DNA of 64,000 nucleotides, from assembly GCA_024349245.1 (NCBI GenBank), contig JALDNG010000020.1:4569001-4633000 (forward strand), in the 5' to 3' direction. Below the pieces are notes generated by a model. It saw only the letters and a list, made by a program, of their open reading frames with translations, was not told the origin of the DNA and did not search any database. Origin of the DNA: Neodontobutis hainanensis (taxonomy: Eukaryota; Chordata; Actinopteri; Gobiiformes; Odontobutidae). A program made the translations under genes and the position numbers. Positions 39,639-51,800 of this stretch are shown in pieces (position 1 is the first letter of the stretch; every line of letters begins with the position of its first letter).

Positions 39639-41041
39639 ATGGCCCCCTCTGCTCGGCCCAGCAAGAACCCACTTGGGTCGGACGAAGACGATTCATTTTA
39701 CGGGATTCACAAACCAGACAGGAAGGTACGAAGAGGGGGAAAATGTTTCCATTTGGATAACAGGCCACTGGGCACTTGTCACGCAGCATCACGAGCTAGT
39801 ATTTCAGCAACTCATCATTTGAATGCTACTTCCCAAAGGACTGATGAGCTAAGTATTTGAATGGAACATATATACATGTATTATCAGTGCTAACAGTTTA
39901 CTGTCTTCCTGCAGATTAGGAAACCTATAGTGGAAAAGAAAAGGAGAGCTCGCATCAATGAGAGTTTACAGGAGCTACGCAGTTTGCTGGCAGATACAGA
40001 CGTGAGTAGAACTCTGTCATTGTATTTCCCTCTGTACAGTATAAGGAAACTCAAATGTCTAAATGTCACAGTTTCACGCCAAGATGGAAAACGCAGAGGT
40101 ACTGGAGCTTACTGTGAAAAAGGTGGAGGACATCCTGAAGAACAGAAGCCAAGGTTGGTACAGGTTTGGATGTTTACTGAGAAGACAATAATATTGCAGC
40201 AGCAGCATCTAATTAGGCTTTTGACGCACAAATAGATATTGAATTGTTGCATAATAAATGTAATCATGAAAGTAAATCTTTTCAACACAGTGAAATCCAC
40301 AGTCTGTCCAAAGGGTTTGACCTTATGTTTTATATGGACACAGCTTAAATAAAACATGATTAAAAGGCATTAGTGGGTTCTAATAGGCTTTTATGTGGTA
40401 ATTTATACATCAGTGTTTATTTCAAGTAAGTAGGCCACGTAGATTGCACAAGCCAGTTATAATGCAAGGAAATTATAGATCCAATTGAGATACTTTCATT
40501 TATTACCATAAAACCTTCAGGCATTTGCAGGTTACAGTAACTGGACATAGAAGGAGTACTGTATTTGACCTTACATTCTGACTTCACAGAGACCGAGACA
40601 CTCAACAGAGAGGCCAGTGAGCGGTTTGCAGCTGGCTACATCCAGTGCATGCATGAGGTACACATGTTTGTGTCCAACTGTCCCGGGATTGACGCGGCAG
40701 TGGCGGCCGAGCTCCTCAACCACTTACTGGAGTGTATGCCCCTGAATGAGGACCACCTTCAGGATGTTATGGACCTAATCACAGACCCATCTGGGAACAA
40801 CAACAGCACATGGCACAGCAGTGGTGGAGGAGATTCAGTCTGTTCCACTTTGGCTTCTCCGGGAGGAAGGAGTTCATCTTCAGTCCTGTCCCCCGCACCG
40901 TCCAACACGTCCAGTGAAGACCTGTGCTCGGACCTGGACGAGACCGACAGCGAGCACAACCAGAGCTCCACTGAGAGTGTGGAGGGAAGGGAGGGTTTGC
41001 CCTTGTTGACCTACCCCTGGTCCATGTGGAGGCCCTGGTAA
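39639..41041 (+). CDS. hes6: HES6 bHLH-Orange transcription factor
   Basis: HES6 is a HES family member that in mammals does not bind N-boxes well, antagonises HES1 and promotes neuronal differentiation. In fish the hes6 (her13.2) protein dimerises with Her7 in the segmentation clock. Exons: 39639-39725, 39915-40001, 40072-40153, 40590-41041 (708 nt, 235 aa). The start APSARPSKN follows an AACATGG Kozak context. The basic region is RKPIVEKKRRARINESLQEL. The loop is short (LLADTDFHAKMENAEVLELT), which is diagnostic of HES6. The Orange domain is SERFAAGYIQCMHEVH. A Ser/Asp/Glu-rich linker has SSEDLCSDLDETDSEH, and the C-terminus is WRPW. It is tail to tail with per2, as HES6 and PER2 are neighbours in mammals. 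Confidence 0.95.
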
Positions 41042-41667
41042 AGGGCATTGGACATGCGCAACAAGGAAACACTGGACACAAGCGGGGATGTTGATTTAAG
41101 ATGCCATACTGGACTTCCTATTACCTTACTTTGGGAACGTGTAAATATCTGTCAGCCTCTGTGGTTTGACGTGCAATATTCAACAGTATATTTTGTTTCA
41201 CATTCATGTAGTCCATGAACTGCACCCAATGATTTCCAACAACTAGATTCTCCAGTGCCATCAGCTGACAGCCTTGTGATGATTCAAGAGACAAAATGAC
41301 TCCGGATTTTCTTTTATATGAAGTAACTACAAAAAAGACAAATGCTATCTTTTCACTTTGGAGCCCTGTAAAATATTATTCCCATTTCATGAAAAGTGAT
41401 CCACCCTCGACTCCAAAACGCAAACCCTTTCACTTTTCACCCACCACTGGACAGACAAGAAGCGGCAAAAGACTGTTGGGTCATAACACTGTGTACATAG
41501 CATCTGTATGAGGAAAAAGCTCTTTTAGACTTGTTGGCATGGCCTCTCATTAATATAAATATTTCTATTTACCTGTAGTTGACTGTGTAGAATCCTACAG
41601 AAAGACCACTTTATGTTGTTGTAATGTTGTAGACATTTTGACCACTTACAGTTTATGCATTTTATAT

Positions 41668-41673
41668 AATAAA
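41668..41673 (+). terminator. hes6: Candidate poly(A) signal of hes6
   Basis: AATAAA about 630 bases beyond the stop codon, within an AT-rich stretch. Confidence 0.5.
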
Positions 41674-42113
41674 ATATTGTAGCTTGAGAAAAATGGCATC
41701 TGTTTGTAGGGCAATGTTGAAATGAATCAGAAAAACAAGATTCAGACGATGGACTGCCTTGTGACAACTAAAGCAACTTGACAATATTTTGGAAAACTGA
41801 AAACTAGCCAGCCTATAACAGGAAATGCTTCAGGCTTTCCTCCTTACATGAAAGAGTCGCACCTACTTGAAAGCGTGTGGTCTTGCACTTCAGGTACAAT
41901 GAGTGCATCATCAAACGCCTGTTAGATCCTGTCTGGAGGGTGTGTTTGGGACTTCCCTTTAACACCTTCTACAGGCCGTGATGCTCGCCACACAACACTT
42001 GTAGGAAGTGGTAACCTACATCACATGTATCTTTGATCTGGCCTTTCTTCATTTCATCTGTCCGCAGTTTACTTCAGCAACACCAGAAAACGGGCTCAAC
42101 CCACATAAAGCTT

Positions 42114-42167
42114 TGTCCCAGGACAGTTGTGTTTCTTCATTGTCCCAGGACAGTCGTGTTTCTTTAT
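42114..42167 (+). repeat. 27-bp perfect-phase tandem duplication
   Basis: The unit TGTCCCAGGACAGT(T/C)GTGTTTCTT(C/T)AT occurs twice in a row, differing at two positions. Confidence 0.85.
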
Positions 42168-43592
42168 TACTGAGGCACTCAAAAGTGAGTTTTCTATGCC
42201 AAGGGATCACCATTCAATGTCTCAAGGCAGTTCATCCTGTAGGCTCTTGATCTTACCAGATGACTGAGTATAGGGGGCGGTGAAGTGTTCCCAGAGCGGA
42301 CCTGGGTGTGAACGTTGCAGTAAAAGAAAAACCCATTGAAATGGGAGCGGACAAGACATGGTGATCAAAGCATCTGGTGACCATTTGACAAGGGGAGTGT
42401 CAAAGCTCAGTAAAAGAAAGACACAGGCTCAGGTTTTTCAAAGAGAACCGAAGCCAGTGTTGGATCTCAAGATTTTGAGTTCAGGGTTATCAGAGGACTC
42501 AATCAAAAAGGCAAGAATAGGTTGAATGATGCATCAGGCTGTACAGCAAATTTTATCCACTTCACACTAATATTTGTTTTGTACCTAGGTTTACTAATGG
42601 GTGTAGTTAATCCTTTTTTGAACAAGAGACCCGTGCAAAGCATGTGCAAATGACATTCTCAAAAATATAACATCTTATTTTTTTTATGTATTCCTAAACA
42701 ATTGTACAGGCAATTTAACCTATTACCACACACAAATCATTCAAAACATTTTCATTGATATGTGTCAGCTGAAACAGGCAGATGACTGGTTGACCCCATC
42801 ACCTCAATCATTTTAGGGTTAAAAGAGGACAATCATACAGACTGACATCATGAAGGACTGAAAGACTTCAGCTGTGGCCAAAGGTTGGTGAAATGCAACA
42901 GTTGGCGTGAGAGCGGGAGACATGTAACGGCGGAGCTGAGCATATGGCACTGAAACAGATCCCAGGGGAGAGCTGCCATCCTCTGGTGCTTCTCAGCTGT
43001 CTTTGGCTGTGAGAGAACAAAGACTTCCTGTTGGCCGGCAGCACTGCACCCGCTCATGTAGGATCAGGTCAAAAAAAAAAATGTAGGTGCCATTGACTTA
43101 TTCCAATGGCAATGGCCTTTTTAAGTAGTTATTTAGGATGTTTTATTAACCAATTTTTAAAATGCAAAGTAAGATTTTAAATCAAATTGTTTGAACACTC
43201 TTCACATTTAAACAAGGTTCAGTTCTTTTAGCACAGTTTTAGGAGCTGCAAATGGGCAGGTAGTTTGCTCCAAAAACTTTGAGAACCAACAACAGACCTT
43301 TGGTGAATGTACGCTCCTTGAATCCTTCTCTCTTTATGCTAATCCCAGAAAAACTCCAAGATGTTGAGGCTGTGTGGGCCATACCATCACTTCAGGTAGG
43401 TCCTAATGCCATAACATGCATTGGACCAGGGCCAAGGGCGTTTTGTAAAATCCCAGTGGCATTAGGACTTTGTATTTTGTAAATTTATAGAAATAAACAA
43501 TTACATTTTTTATAAAATACATCCAAGAAAGTCTCACTGAGATTAAAAATGTCTTTTGCAGGGGTGTCCTGTCCCCATGTGGGGGAACTATT

Positions 43593-43758
43593 GTACATGT
43601 CTGTAGTGGTACAGGAAACTGTGGTACCTGGAGAAAACCTACCCAGACATACCCAGTGCAAACTCCACACAGAAAGGCCTTGCCCTGGCCGGGAGACTGA
43701 ACCTAAGACATTCTTGCTGTGAGCCAGAAGTTATAATCACTCTGCCACCCCACCATAC
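43593..43758 (-). repeat. Dispersed fish repeat, copy D (5' half)
   Basis: GCAAACTCCACACAGAAAGG and CATTCTTGCTGTGAG are reverse-complement hallmarks of the 5' half of the same fish repeat family as the copies at 7581, 7976 and 18464. The element is truncated. Confidence 0.7.
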
Positions 43759-45123
43759 CAGCCTACTGCTTTAGCACAGTAATGTATTCTTAAGCACTAG
43801 CAATTTTAAACATCAAAAAGAAGCACTTGTGTAAGCTTTGGATATGAATAGAGAATATTAGGCAAGATTATCTTTATGGGAAGCATGGTTTTAGAATAAG
43901 AAAATGCATGAGCTATTTCATGGGAAACTGGACTTGAAAGAGACTGAGTCTATTCTAAGAGTAAGTGCAACTTACACTTGCTACAGTTCTGCATTTTATT
44001 TTCAAACAACACATAATCTTACCTACAAAAATGCACATTTTTGTGCTAGTTTCATACATTTGTGTTAAGCCCAGACAGTGGCAAGGAGACAAATTTAAAT
44101 GACCATTGATAACATGATAAGTCATTGTAGTGTACACATTTACCGGTAAGGGTGCCTCCAACAACCAACCCATGTGTAAATCATATGACCTCTTTGAGAG
44201 GCTGAGGTGGTAACAGGAAGAGCCCACGCAGAGACTCAAAAAACCCCATCACATCTTGGAATCACAAAAATATAAGACCCCTCTATCCATTGTGATTTGC
44301 CCACAAAGGAGCTGAGTTAGTTTAACAACCACATACAGTAACAGGACCAAAGATTTATTAGAGGTAGGTTCTGTCTCCTGTTACACTCACACATACACTA
44401 AATAAAATAAAACACAAGAGAAAATATATAGCAAAAATAATTATAAAAGGTTTAGACAGATGAAAAGAGAATAACGAAAGATTAAAACCGTGAACCACTG
44501 AGATGCTCTTGGTCTAGTTCTTGTTACATTCACAATCACTGCCGCAACAGTTTTTCAGTTTTTCTGCCTTAGCACCACAGTTGTTCCCATATTTATGTTC
44601 ATCTCAGTAACATGGAACCATTAAAAATCACAGTTTACAGAACTTTATGTAAAAAGATCTGGGGACACATATTTGCAGGGACAAGCACTGAACTAACCTT
44701 GAATCATTATTTGGAAATATGGTCCCATTTTGAGCTACTATTATCACGATAGAAGTCATTGCAAATATCAGTGTCCATATTTTATGAATCAATAGTAAAA
44801 ATAACATAATGCACCTATTAAATTGATTGTACAATGGTTTACTGCCTAAACCAGTGGCAACAGTGCTGCACAGAAAATTGTACAGTTGGGCAGTTGTGTT
44901 ATTTTCAATAACGTCACATTCTTGACACAAAGGTTTATATAGCTACAATAATAATTTAGTCAATCTGTTTTCTTGAATTGATCATTTTAAACGCCACCCT
45001 AATTATAGTTCTACAACCCTTAGTTTAGAATAGCCGTTCCCTTTTGAATCATTTAATAATGTCTTAATATAAATTTAGTCATTTAAATAATTATTTAAGT
45101 TTCAATTTGTGTTATGCTGGCTT

Positions 45124-45129
45124 TTTATT
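45124..45129 (-). terminator. per2: Candidate poly(A) signal of per2
   Basis: AATAAA on the minus strand about 740 bases past the per2 stop codon. Plausible by distance only. Confidence 0.3.
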
Positions 45130-45870
45130 AGCACCCATGTTTTACAAGGTTCAAAACCCCGGTTTCAGACAGTGACCTTTTTGGTTACCTGGTAAATGTA
45201 TAACTTTTCAGGCTCAATATATTTGGCTTTAACATAAAAAAAAAATCTGTCTTTGTATAAAATAAATAAAGTAGACAAGTAGAATAATTTCAGCATATGC
45301 TTAAGATTGTCACCTGTTACAACTAGGTAAGAAACAAGCCTCAAGATGATGGTATAAATATTAAGTAGGGTACACTTTGACCTGGCTTACTTTGCCCAAT
45401 GGCCCCCACAATCACAATTTCTGAAGAGTAAACAGCTTGTGGTTTAGCTCGACAAAGACAACTGAACACACAAGTATTCCATGACAATCTGTTTGTTTTT
45501 TTTTCAGATATTAAGAGAAATATCATAATCTACTCTGTTTGCCTTTATAAGACACATGTGGACGTGCTTCCAAAGGCCATTGGGAAACAATTAAATGCAT
45601 CACTGCCAACGTTTGCTTTGTCAGCAATGTTGACCCCTGGTGGGCACATTCAAAACTGCAACAGTAGCAGTGCTGGACCAACGCAAACATCAACTGCAAC
45701 ACATCCTCGGAGCCACCACAATAGCAACAAAAAATTCAACTTCATGTTGTGTATGTGTGTGACTGTGAGGACGAATAACACGCAGTTGTTTAAGTCCATG
45801 ATGATTGTGTGGCTGTGCATGTAAAGGGGGAATTCCAGACTGGTCAATTTTCTCCAAGCAGGGAGCGAGT

Positions 45871-48800
45871 TCATGACCCAGAGTCTGGCTGAGCCTGGGA
45901 CTCCTCTGATTGGCTCTGGGAGTTTCTGCCCTCTTGGCTCAGTTCTTCACTCAGTTCACCCATGTCCATGTCTGGCAGATCCTCCTCGATTGGAGCTGCC
46001 GCTGATTCCTCACAATACACGCATTCCTATAGACAGAATTAAAAAAATAAATAAAATAAATATAGAGGGTGTTTCCTCAAAAGACCGGTGATTACTCTGA
46101 CTGTTATCTGACAAATTGTTGGCATGTGTTAAAAATATCAAGGTTGTGGGACGGTGGGATAAAGTCATAGAGAACCCACTGTAACGCATTGAGACTGAAG
46201 ACCCAAGACCTTCCTGTTATAAAGTAAGAGCATTTTTCAGCTTATATTAGCCTGATACACCAAATGGAGAGAAATTAATGTGTTACATGTGCTTTACCCA
46301 CTCCTAAGTAAAACCTTCAAGACAGTTTCTCCTATAGGTCTCTTAAATACATATGTGAAATCCAAGCGTCTGCCATGTTTACATCTGTCTGACCCTGCAC
46401 TATTTCTACCCCCTTGTCCCTCCCCTCCCTCATGTAAGCCATATTAAAAGCCCACCACGTGACAGCGTGCTATCCCTATCCTATATATGCAAATGTAGAT
46501 ATGCACGTTTTTGTTGTTTTGATGTTTTAACTGGATCTGTAATTATGTTTTTGTTGTTCGATGTCTGATGTCTGCTTTGTTTGGAATATGCCTTATTTAA
46601 TTTTCCGGATAATCCTTGTGCTGCACTGCGGCTGCATTGGTGAAGGTCTTCCTCCTTGTGTGTCTATCTATGTATAAATGTTATATGTTGACCGTCAACA
46701 CCGTACAAAATTTTGTTGCATTGAAAAGTGTAATGACAATAAAGAATTGATTGATTGATTGATTGATTGATTGAAAGGGGCTCCAGACAACCAAAATAGG
46801 ATCTTACCTTAACATTGATAGCAGCAGGCAGACCTCCCCTCCTCATCCAGGGATGTTCATCTACCAGCTCTCGCCGCTGCTCCGATGAGAAATGCGGTTG
46901 ACTTTTCTGCATATGTCGCAGTCTCTCTTTGTCTTCTCGCAGAACTTTCTGAATGTCCCTGTGTGCAAAGAAAAGTTATTCACATGCCATTAACTTTAAA
47001 CTGAGATGAACAAATATTCAGTGGAACAACCATGTTATATGTAAAGTCAATAAATTCACCTTGATGGCATCTGATATGTCATCATGACGTTGTCATCAGC
47101 ATTAGCCATCAGCAACCAGAGGGGCTCCTGGAGGACATATTTGATGAAATGCTCTTTGTCGCTGGGGACTTTGGGCTTTAACTGGCCTTCATCACAGCTT
47201 CCTTCACTTCTCATCTTGGCAAACCCAAGATGAGAAGCTTTGGCCTTGGGGTCATGTTCCAGGGAGTCAACGCTGCCAAAGTATTTGCTGGTATTGCTAC
47301 TCCCTGTTAACACAGTTGAAAAGGTGAGTGAGTGCTATCATTACAAATAAATTGAGAAAAGTCAGTCATTTTGTCTATTAACCTGTTCTGCTGCCAGAGG
47401 CTCCACTCGCTGAAGTGCCACAGCCGTTACATCCTGATCCCGATCCCGAACCTGACCCAGAGCCCATAGAGCCAGAAGTGGCTGATCCAGTCCCAGAGTG
47501 TGAGTCCTCCTGCTCCTGCAGCAGGATGTCAAGCAGGTCACAGGATGATGAGTTACCATCACTGTGAGCCCCATCTCCTGGAGACTCCACCTGAGGAACA
47601 TACCCAATCAAATATGTCATGGACCAGCTGCACATGAAACATATAGCTTTTGGAGACTTGTCTGCATCAAGTCATGAAGTTAAGTATAAAGCTGATTAAT
47701 TTTACAGAAGTGTATTTGGAGTTATTAGTGTTGTGCAATACAAGATTTTAATATGATTATAGAACTAAAAGCTAAGGAATAAAAAAATGTGTTAGTATTG
47801 TACAGCTCTAGTTCTAAAGCTACTATGCATCTCTCACCTGTTGGTGATTTTCAGCTTGGCCTGTGGGTCCATTCTTCTGCCCCTCGGCTGCCCCTGATAT
47901 CCCCAATGCACTGTCACTCTGAAGTCCAGATGGGGGAGCTGTGCTGTCTTGTCGTTCCACAGAGCGCTGCCCCTCCTCCATACTCAATAAATTGAGCTGC
48001 AGTGGTGAGCTGCATCGAGATTCAAAGAGTGGAGGTGATGTGGTAGGCTCTCGGGCCCCAGAGGCAGGAGTAGAGGAGCGCGAAACTGCCCCCTCTCTAG
48101 GCTCCACTGGAGCCACTTTGGAGGCTTCATGAGCGAGACTATAGGGGAACGGCTGAGTGGGATAAGGGGCTTGGGCCACAAACTGTGTTTGCACCGGGAA
48201 AGTAGGCTGGGATGCAAAGGGCTGCTGGGTAGTGTAGGCAGTCTGAGGGCCCTGGAAAGGCTGCTGCGCAGTGTAGGGAACCTGTGCAGCATGGAACGGC
48301 TGCTGAGGGGCAAAAGCAGTCTGCACAGGTTGACCGGTGTAGGTGGATGTTTGCATGGAGGTGTAGGGGGGTGTTTGCATGGTGTAGGCGGCTTGAGATG
48401 GCTGAAAGGGCTGCTGGGTAGCGTAGGCAGATTGTGTCTGGGTTGATTCTGGGAAAAATGTGGGTCTAGGAGCAGCCCCCAGCTGTCCTATCGGTCCTAT
48501 TTGGGGAAAGAGGTAATTTGGTAGAACTAAAGCTACCACAGGTGTAACAATTGGAGCAGGAAAGGGAGTGGCAGTGGGGGGGGCTTGGGGGCTTTGCACC
48601 TCTCCGTAGCCTGGAAAGGGAGGCGTGGAAAGGGAGGCGTCTGGGCGGGAAGCCTGAGCTGTGGCAGCAGGAGCTGGGGGGTACAGAGGGTAGGTAGGCA
48701 CCATGGTTGGGTAGGAGACATTGAAAGCAGATTGTGATGCTTCTGATGGTGACCATGATGTTTGGTTGAGACCCTGGAGTGGGGGCCGAGGTTTACGGTT

Positions 48801-51800
48801 CGACACAGCACTATCTGACGAATCTGGATGCTTCATACGTGGCTTTTTGGACTTCCTATTGCGGTTTCCCTTCCTTGCAGTCTCTAGTCTGGTGTTGCCC
48901 TGGTTAGCAGCCCCCCTCAAGCCAGAGGATTCTGAAATGAAGAAAAAGAGGAGTTTTTAATGTCATAAAAAATATATAAAAATGTATATGACTAATAAAG
49001 AAAATGTTAAAGCAAAAGCATCTGGACTCAATTTTCAAGGTGAAGACATGAAGACATGGGAGAGCTGTACGTATCAGATTTAGTTTCACATCAAACCCCT
49101 CCCTTTGGAGATAAAGCTCAACTCTCTTACTAGATAAACTCAAAACTGATAAAGTCTCTTGAAAATAGAGACAAAATGTCTTCACTTTAAAAACTGACTC
49201 CAGATGCTTTTAACCCTTTCTTCAAGATGTCCTGGATGACTGAAAACTTTCACAGACCATATGACTAATGTAATCATATACAAGTAGTGTATGACTTCAA
49301 AGCACGTAAAACATGTCTTAATAATAACAGTAATAATAATGCCAGAATATGACAACAGAACTTTGTGTTCCCGAGAAGGTCTTGTACCTTTGGCATTGGC
49401 TGGCCCTCTCTGGTTGTGCAGATATGTGGAATAGTCTTTCTGAAAAGACCTGGTGTTACGAAGCTCTCTGCAGCGGTTTAGGAAGGCCTGCTCCTCTTTT
49501 TGGGTGTGTGCAGCCAACACTTGTTTGGTCAGTTCCAGCCTCTTGTAGGTCTCTTTCTCCTGGCTCGGTGGAGACACTAAACTAACAGATGGTATGGGAG
49601 GGGCAGGACTCTCTGCCACATCCTCAATTATCTCTGTACAATAGACAACAGACAAAGTTAAATACAAACTGATGTTATTGAATAACTCCTTGCTTATTAG
49701 ACAAATAATTAAACTCACCAGACTCTGGCTGAGGCTTCTTGTCTCCAACATGGACAATGGTGCTGCTATAGCTGCACTGTGAAGTGATGGACTCTGCTTT
49801 ACTTGGTAAAGTGAGGGGTGCCAACGAACCTCCTACACCTGCATTTGTGCCGGATGGAGGCTTTTTAAGAGCTTTCATGTTTGAAAGGCCTGGCTGACTG
49901 TCCAGCATCAAAGTGTCTGTATAGGTAAAGCAGATTATTCATCAGTTTCAAATTATAGGCATTCATAGTGTCTAACAAAACCGCACCTATCCAATTTTTA
50001 CAAACATGAACTTGCCTGTATTTGTATCCTGAGGCAACTGAATACCCTCCTCAGAGCCCTTCTTGTCATCATCAGAGTTGGAGGATGTGGTGTTGGAAGA
50101 AAACTGATACTTCCGCTTCACTGTGATGGGAATATTACAACTCTCCAAGTACCTAAGTAATTGCAGCCATTATCAGAAAAAAATAATGCTTTCAAGTTTT
50201 CTTTTTTGTATAATTTATTTAAACCAATCCCTACCTGATGACACTGTCAAGGCAACTGATCTGCTGGTAGGAGCACACAGTCTGATCTTTGTAGGTGAAG
50301 TCCTCCATGCTGCCTGCAGTACTGTCTCTTGCCACGAGAGGGGGTGCTGAGTCCTTCAAACGCACTGCTGGACTCTTCTGAGTGGCAGCTGCTAAACAGC
50401 AAAGAAGAAGTTGTTACTGAAGTTACAGTTGCACAGTAAGAGGGACATTGCAAACCTTTTATTAGTGGTCTTTTAAGTTTAAAATGACTTTGACATTCAG
50501 CAGTGGATTTACAGTTGTCTTAGACTACATATTAATTTGCATTGTGTCTATAAGAGAGTAGAAAAAGATCAACATCAAGAAAAATGCTTGTTCTACTAGA
50601 CTCACCGTCAGAGATCTTCTTTTGCTCAGGTTTGAAAGAAGATGGCAATGGTAAAGGAGGGGGTGAGCTGAGGCCAACTTGGATGTCCTGGTTCTTTAAC
50701 ATGTGCACGCCTTTACAAATCTCCTGAAATGTGCGGGTGGGTTTGGCCTTGCCCGTTTCCTCTGCTGTGTTTTCTGTCACAACATTTCCATTGCTCTCAC
50801 TAGAAGAACTGATGCTCACTAGTTGCTCATGGGAACCGTTGCTACCGTGGCTGCCATAACCGCTCGAGCCCATGTTGTGTACGGGCTAAAGAGAAAACAA
50901 AATGTTATTTAATCTGAATAATTTTCATGTGAAGGTATGGTTTAATGGTGCTAATGTGCATACTTGTAATAAGAGCCTATGAATTTGTTCACTGATTTCC
51001 TGAATATCTGAGTCCATAATCTTTCCTCCGTGGAAAGCAGGTGCTGCAAAAACATCTTCATTCACAGGACCCCTAAAACATATCAATATTAAATTACAAT
51101 CTTAGATCAGACCACATTCACGTACGGTAGAATGAGCAAATGTAGGAAGTCTTTTTATACTCACATTCTGACTTTGTGCCTTCCAATCACAAAGGAGACC
51201 TTACGGCTCCAGGGGTTGACAAAACTGGACCAGCTAGTGTCAAGAGTAACATATTCACCATTTCTGGCACAAAAACGGATGGAGGAGTGGTCAAACGGCT
51301 GACCAGCATACTGCAGAACTGATGGGAGAATAATACAATTTAGAGAAGACTAAACACTGCGTCACCATACAGACTTAAAAATTAAGTTATTGAGTCAAGT
51401 CTTTCTTGACAAGTCTCAAGAGCTCTTACTTTTGCGATGTACAGCTAACATTAAGGGTCGGTCACTTGGGTGCAGATTGAGCAGCACAGGGGTCCCAATC
51501 AGGTCCTGAGGAAGGTAACCCAACAGTGGAACAGCCCTGAGAGAAAAAAAACAGGCAAAAATAAGTGTTACAAATATCTAATACGTTAAGACATGATTGC
51601 TGCAACTGTAGATTTCAGTGTTAATTTTTTGACAGTTGAACTTGATGGGAACACCAACCTTTCATCTACATCCTGGAACACACAGTTAGGGGTGTGTGTG
51701 GTGGTGAAGATTCGTTTGTCAGTAGGAATCCGGGGCGCTATGACACAAATATAAAAACTAAGTAAAGACGTTTAACAATAAATGTGCGAGAGCTAGGTAT

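Larger units (their letters stand above)
41674..45123. other. Intergenic region between hes6 and per2 (tail to tail)
   Basis: No gene was recognised. Contains a 27-bp tandem duplication at 42114-42167 and a dispersed-repeat fragment at 43593-43758. The rest is AT-rich. Confidence 0.5.

Noticed and set aside
47984..48313. Second minus-strand frame inside the per2 large exon
   Set aside because: Alternative frame of the same exon; composition is a shadow of the Gln/Pro-rich tract.
48129..48446. 105-codon plus-strand frame rich in Leu, Gly and Arg
   Set aside because: Antisense shadow of the per2 coding repeat; periodicity comes from that repeat.
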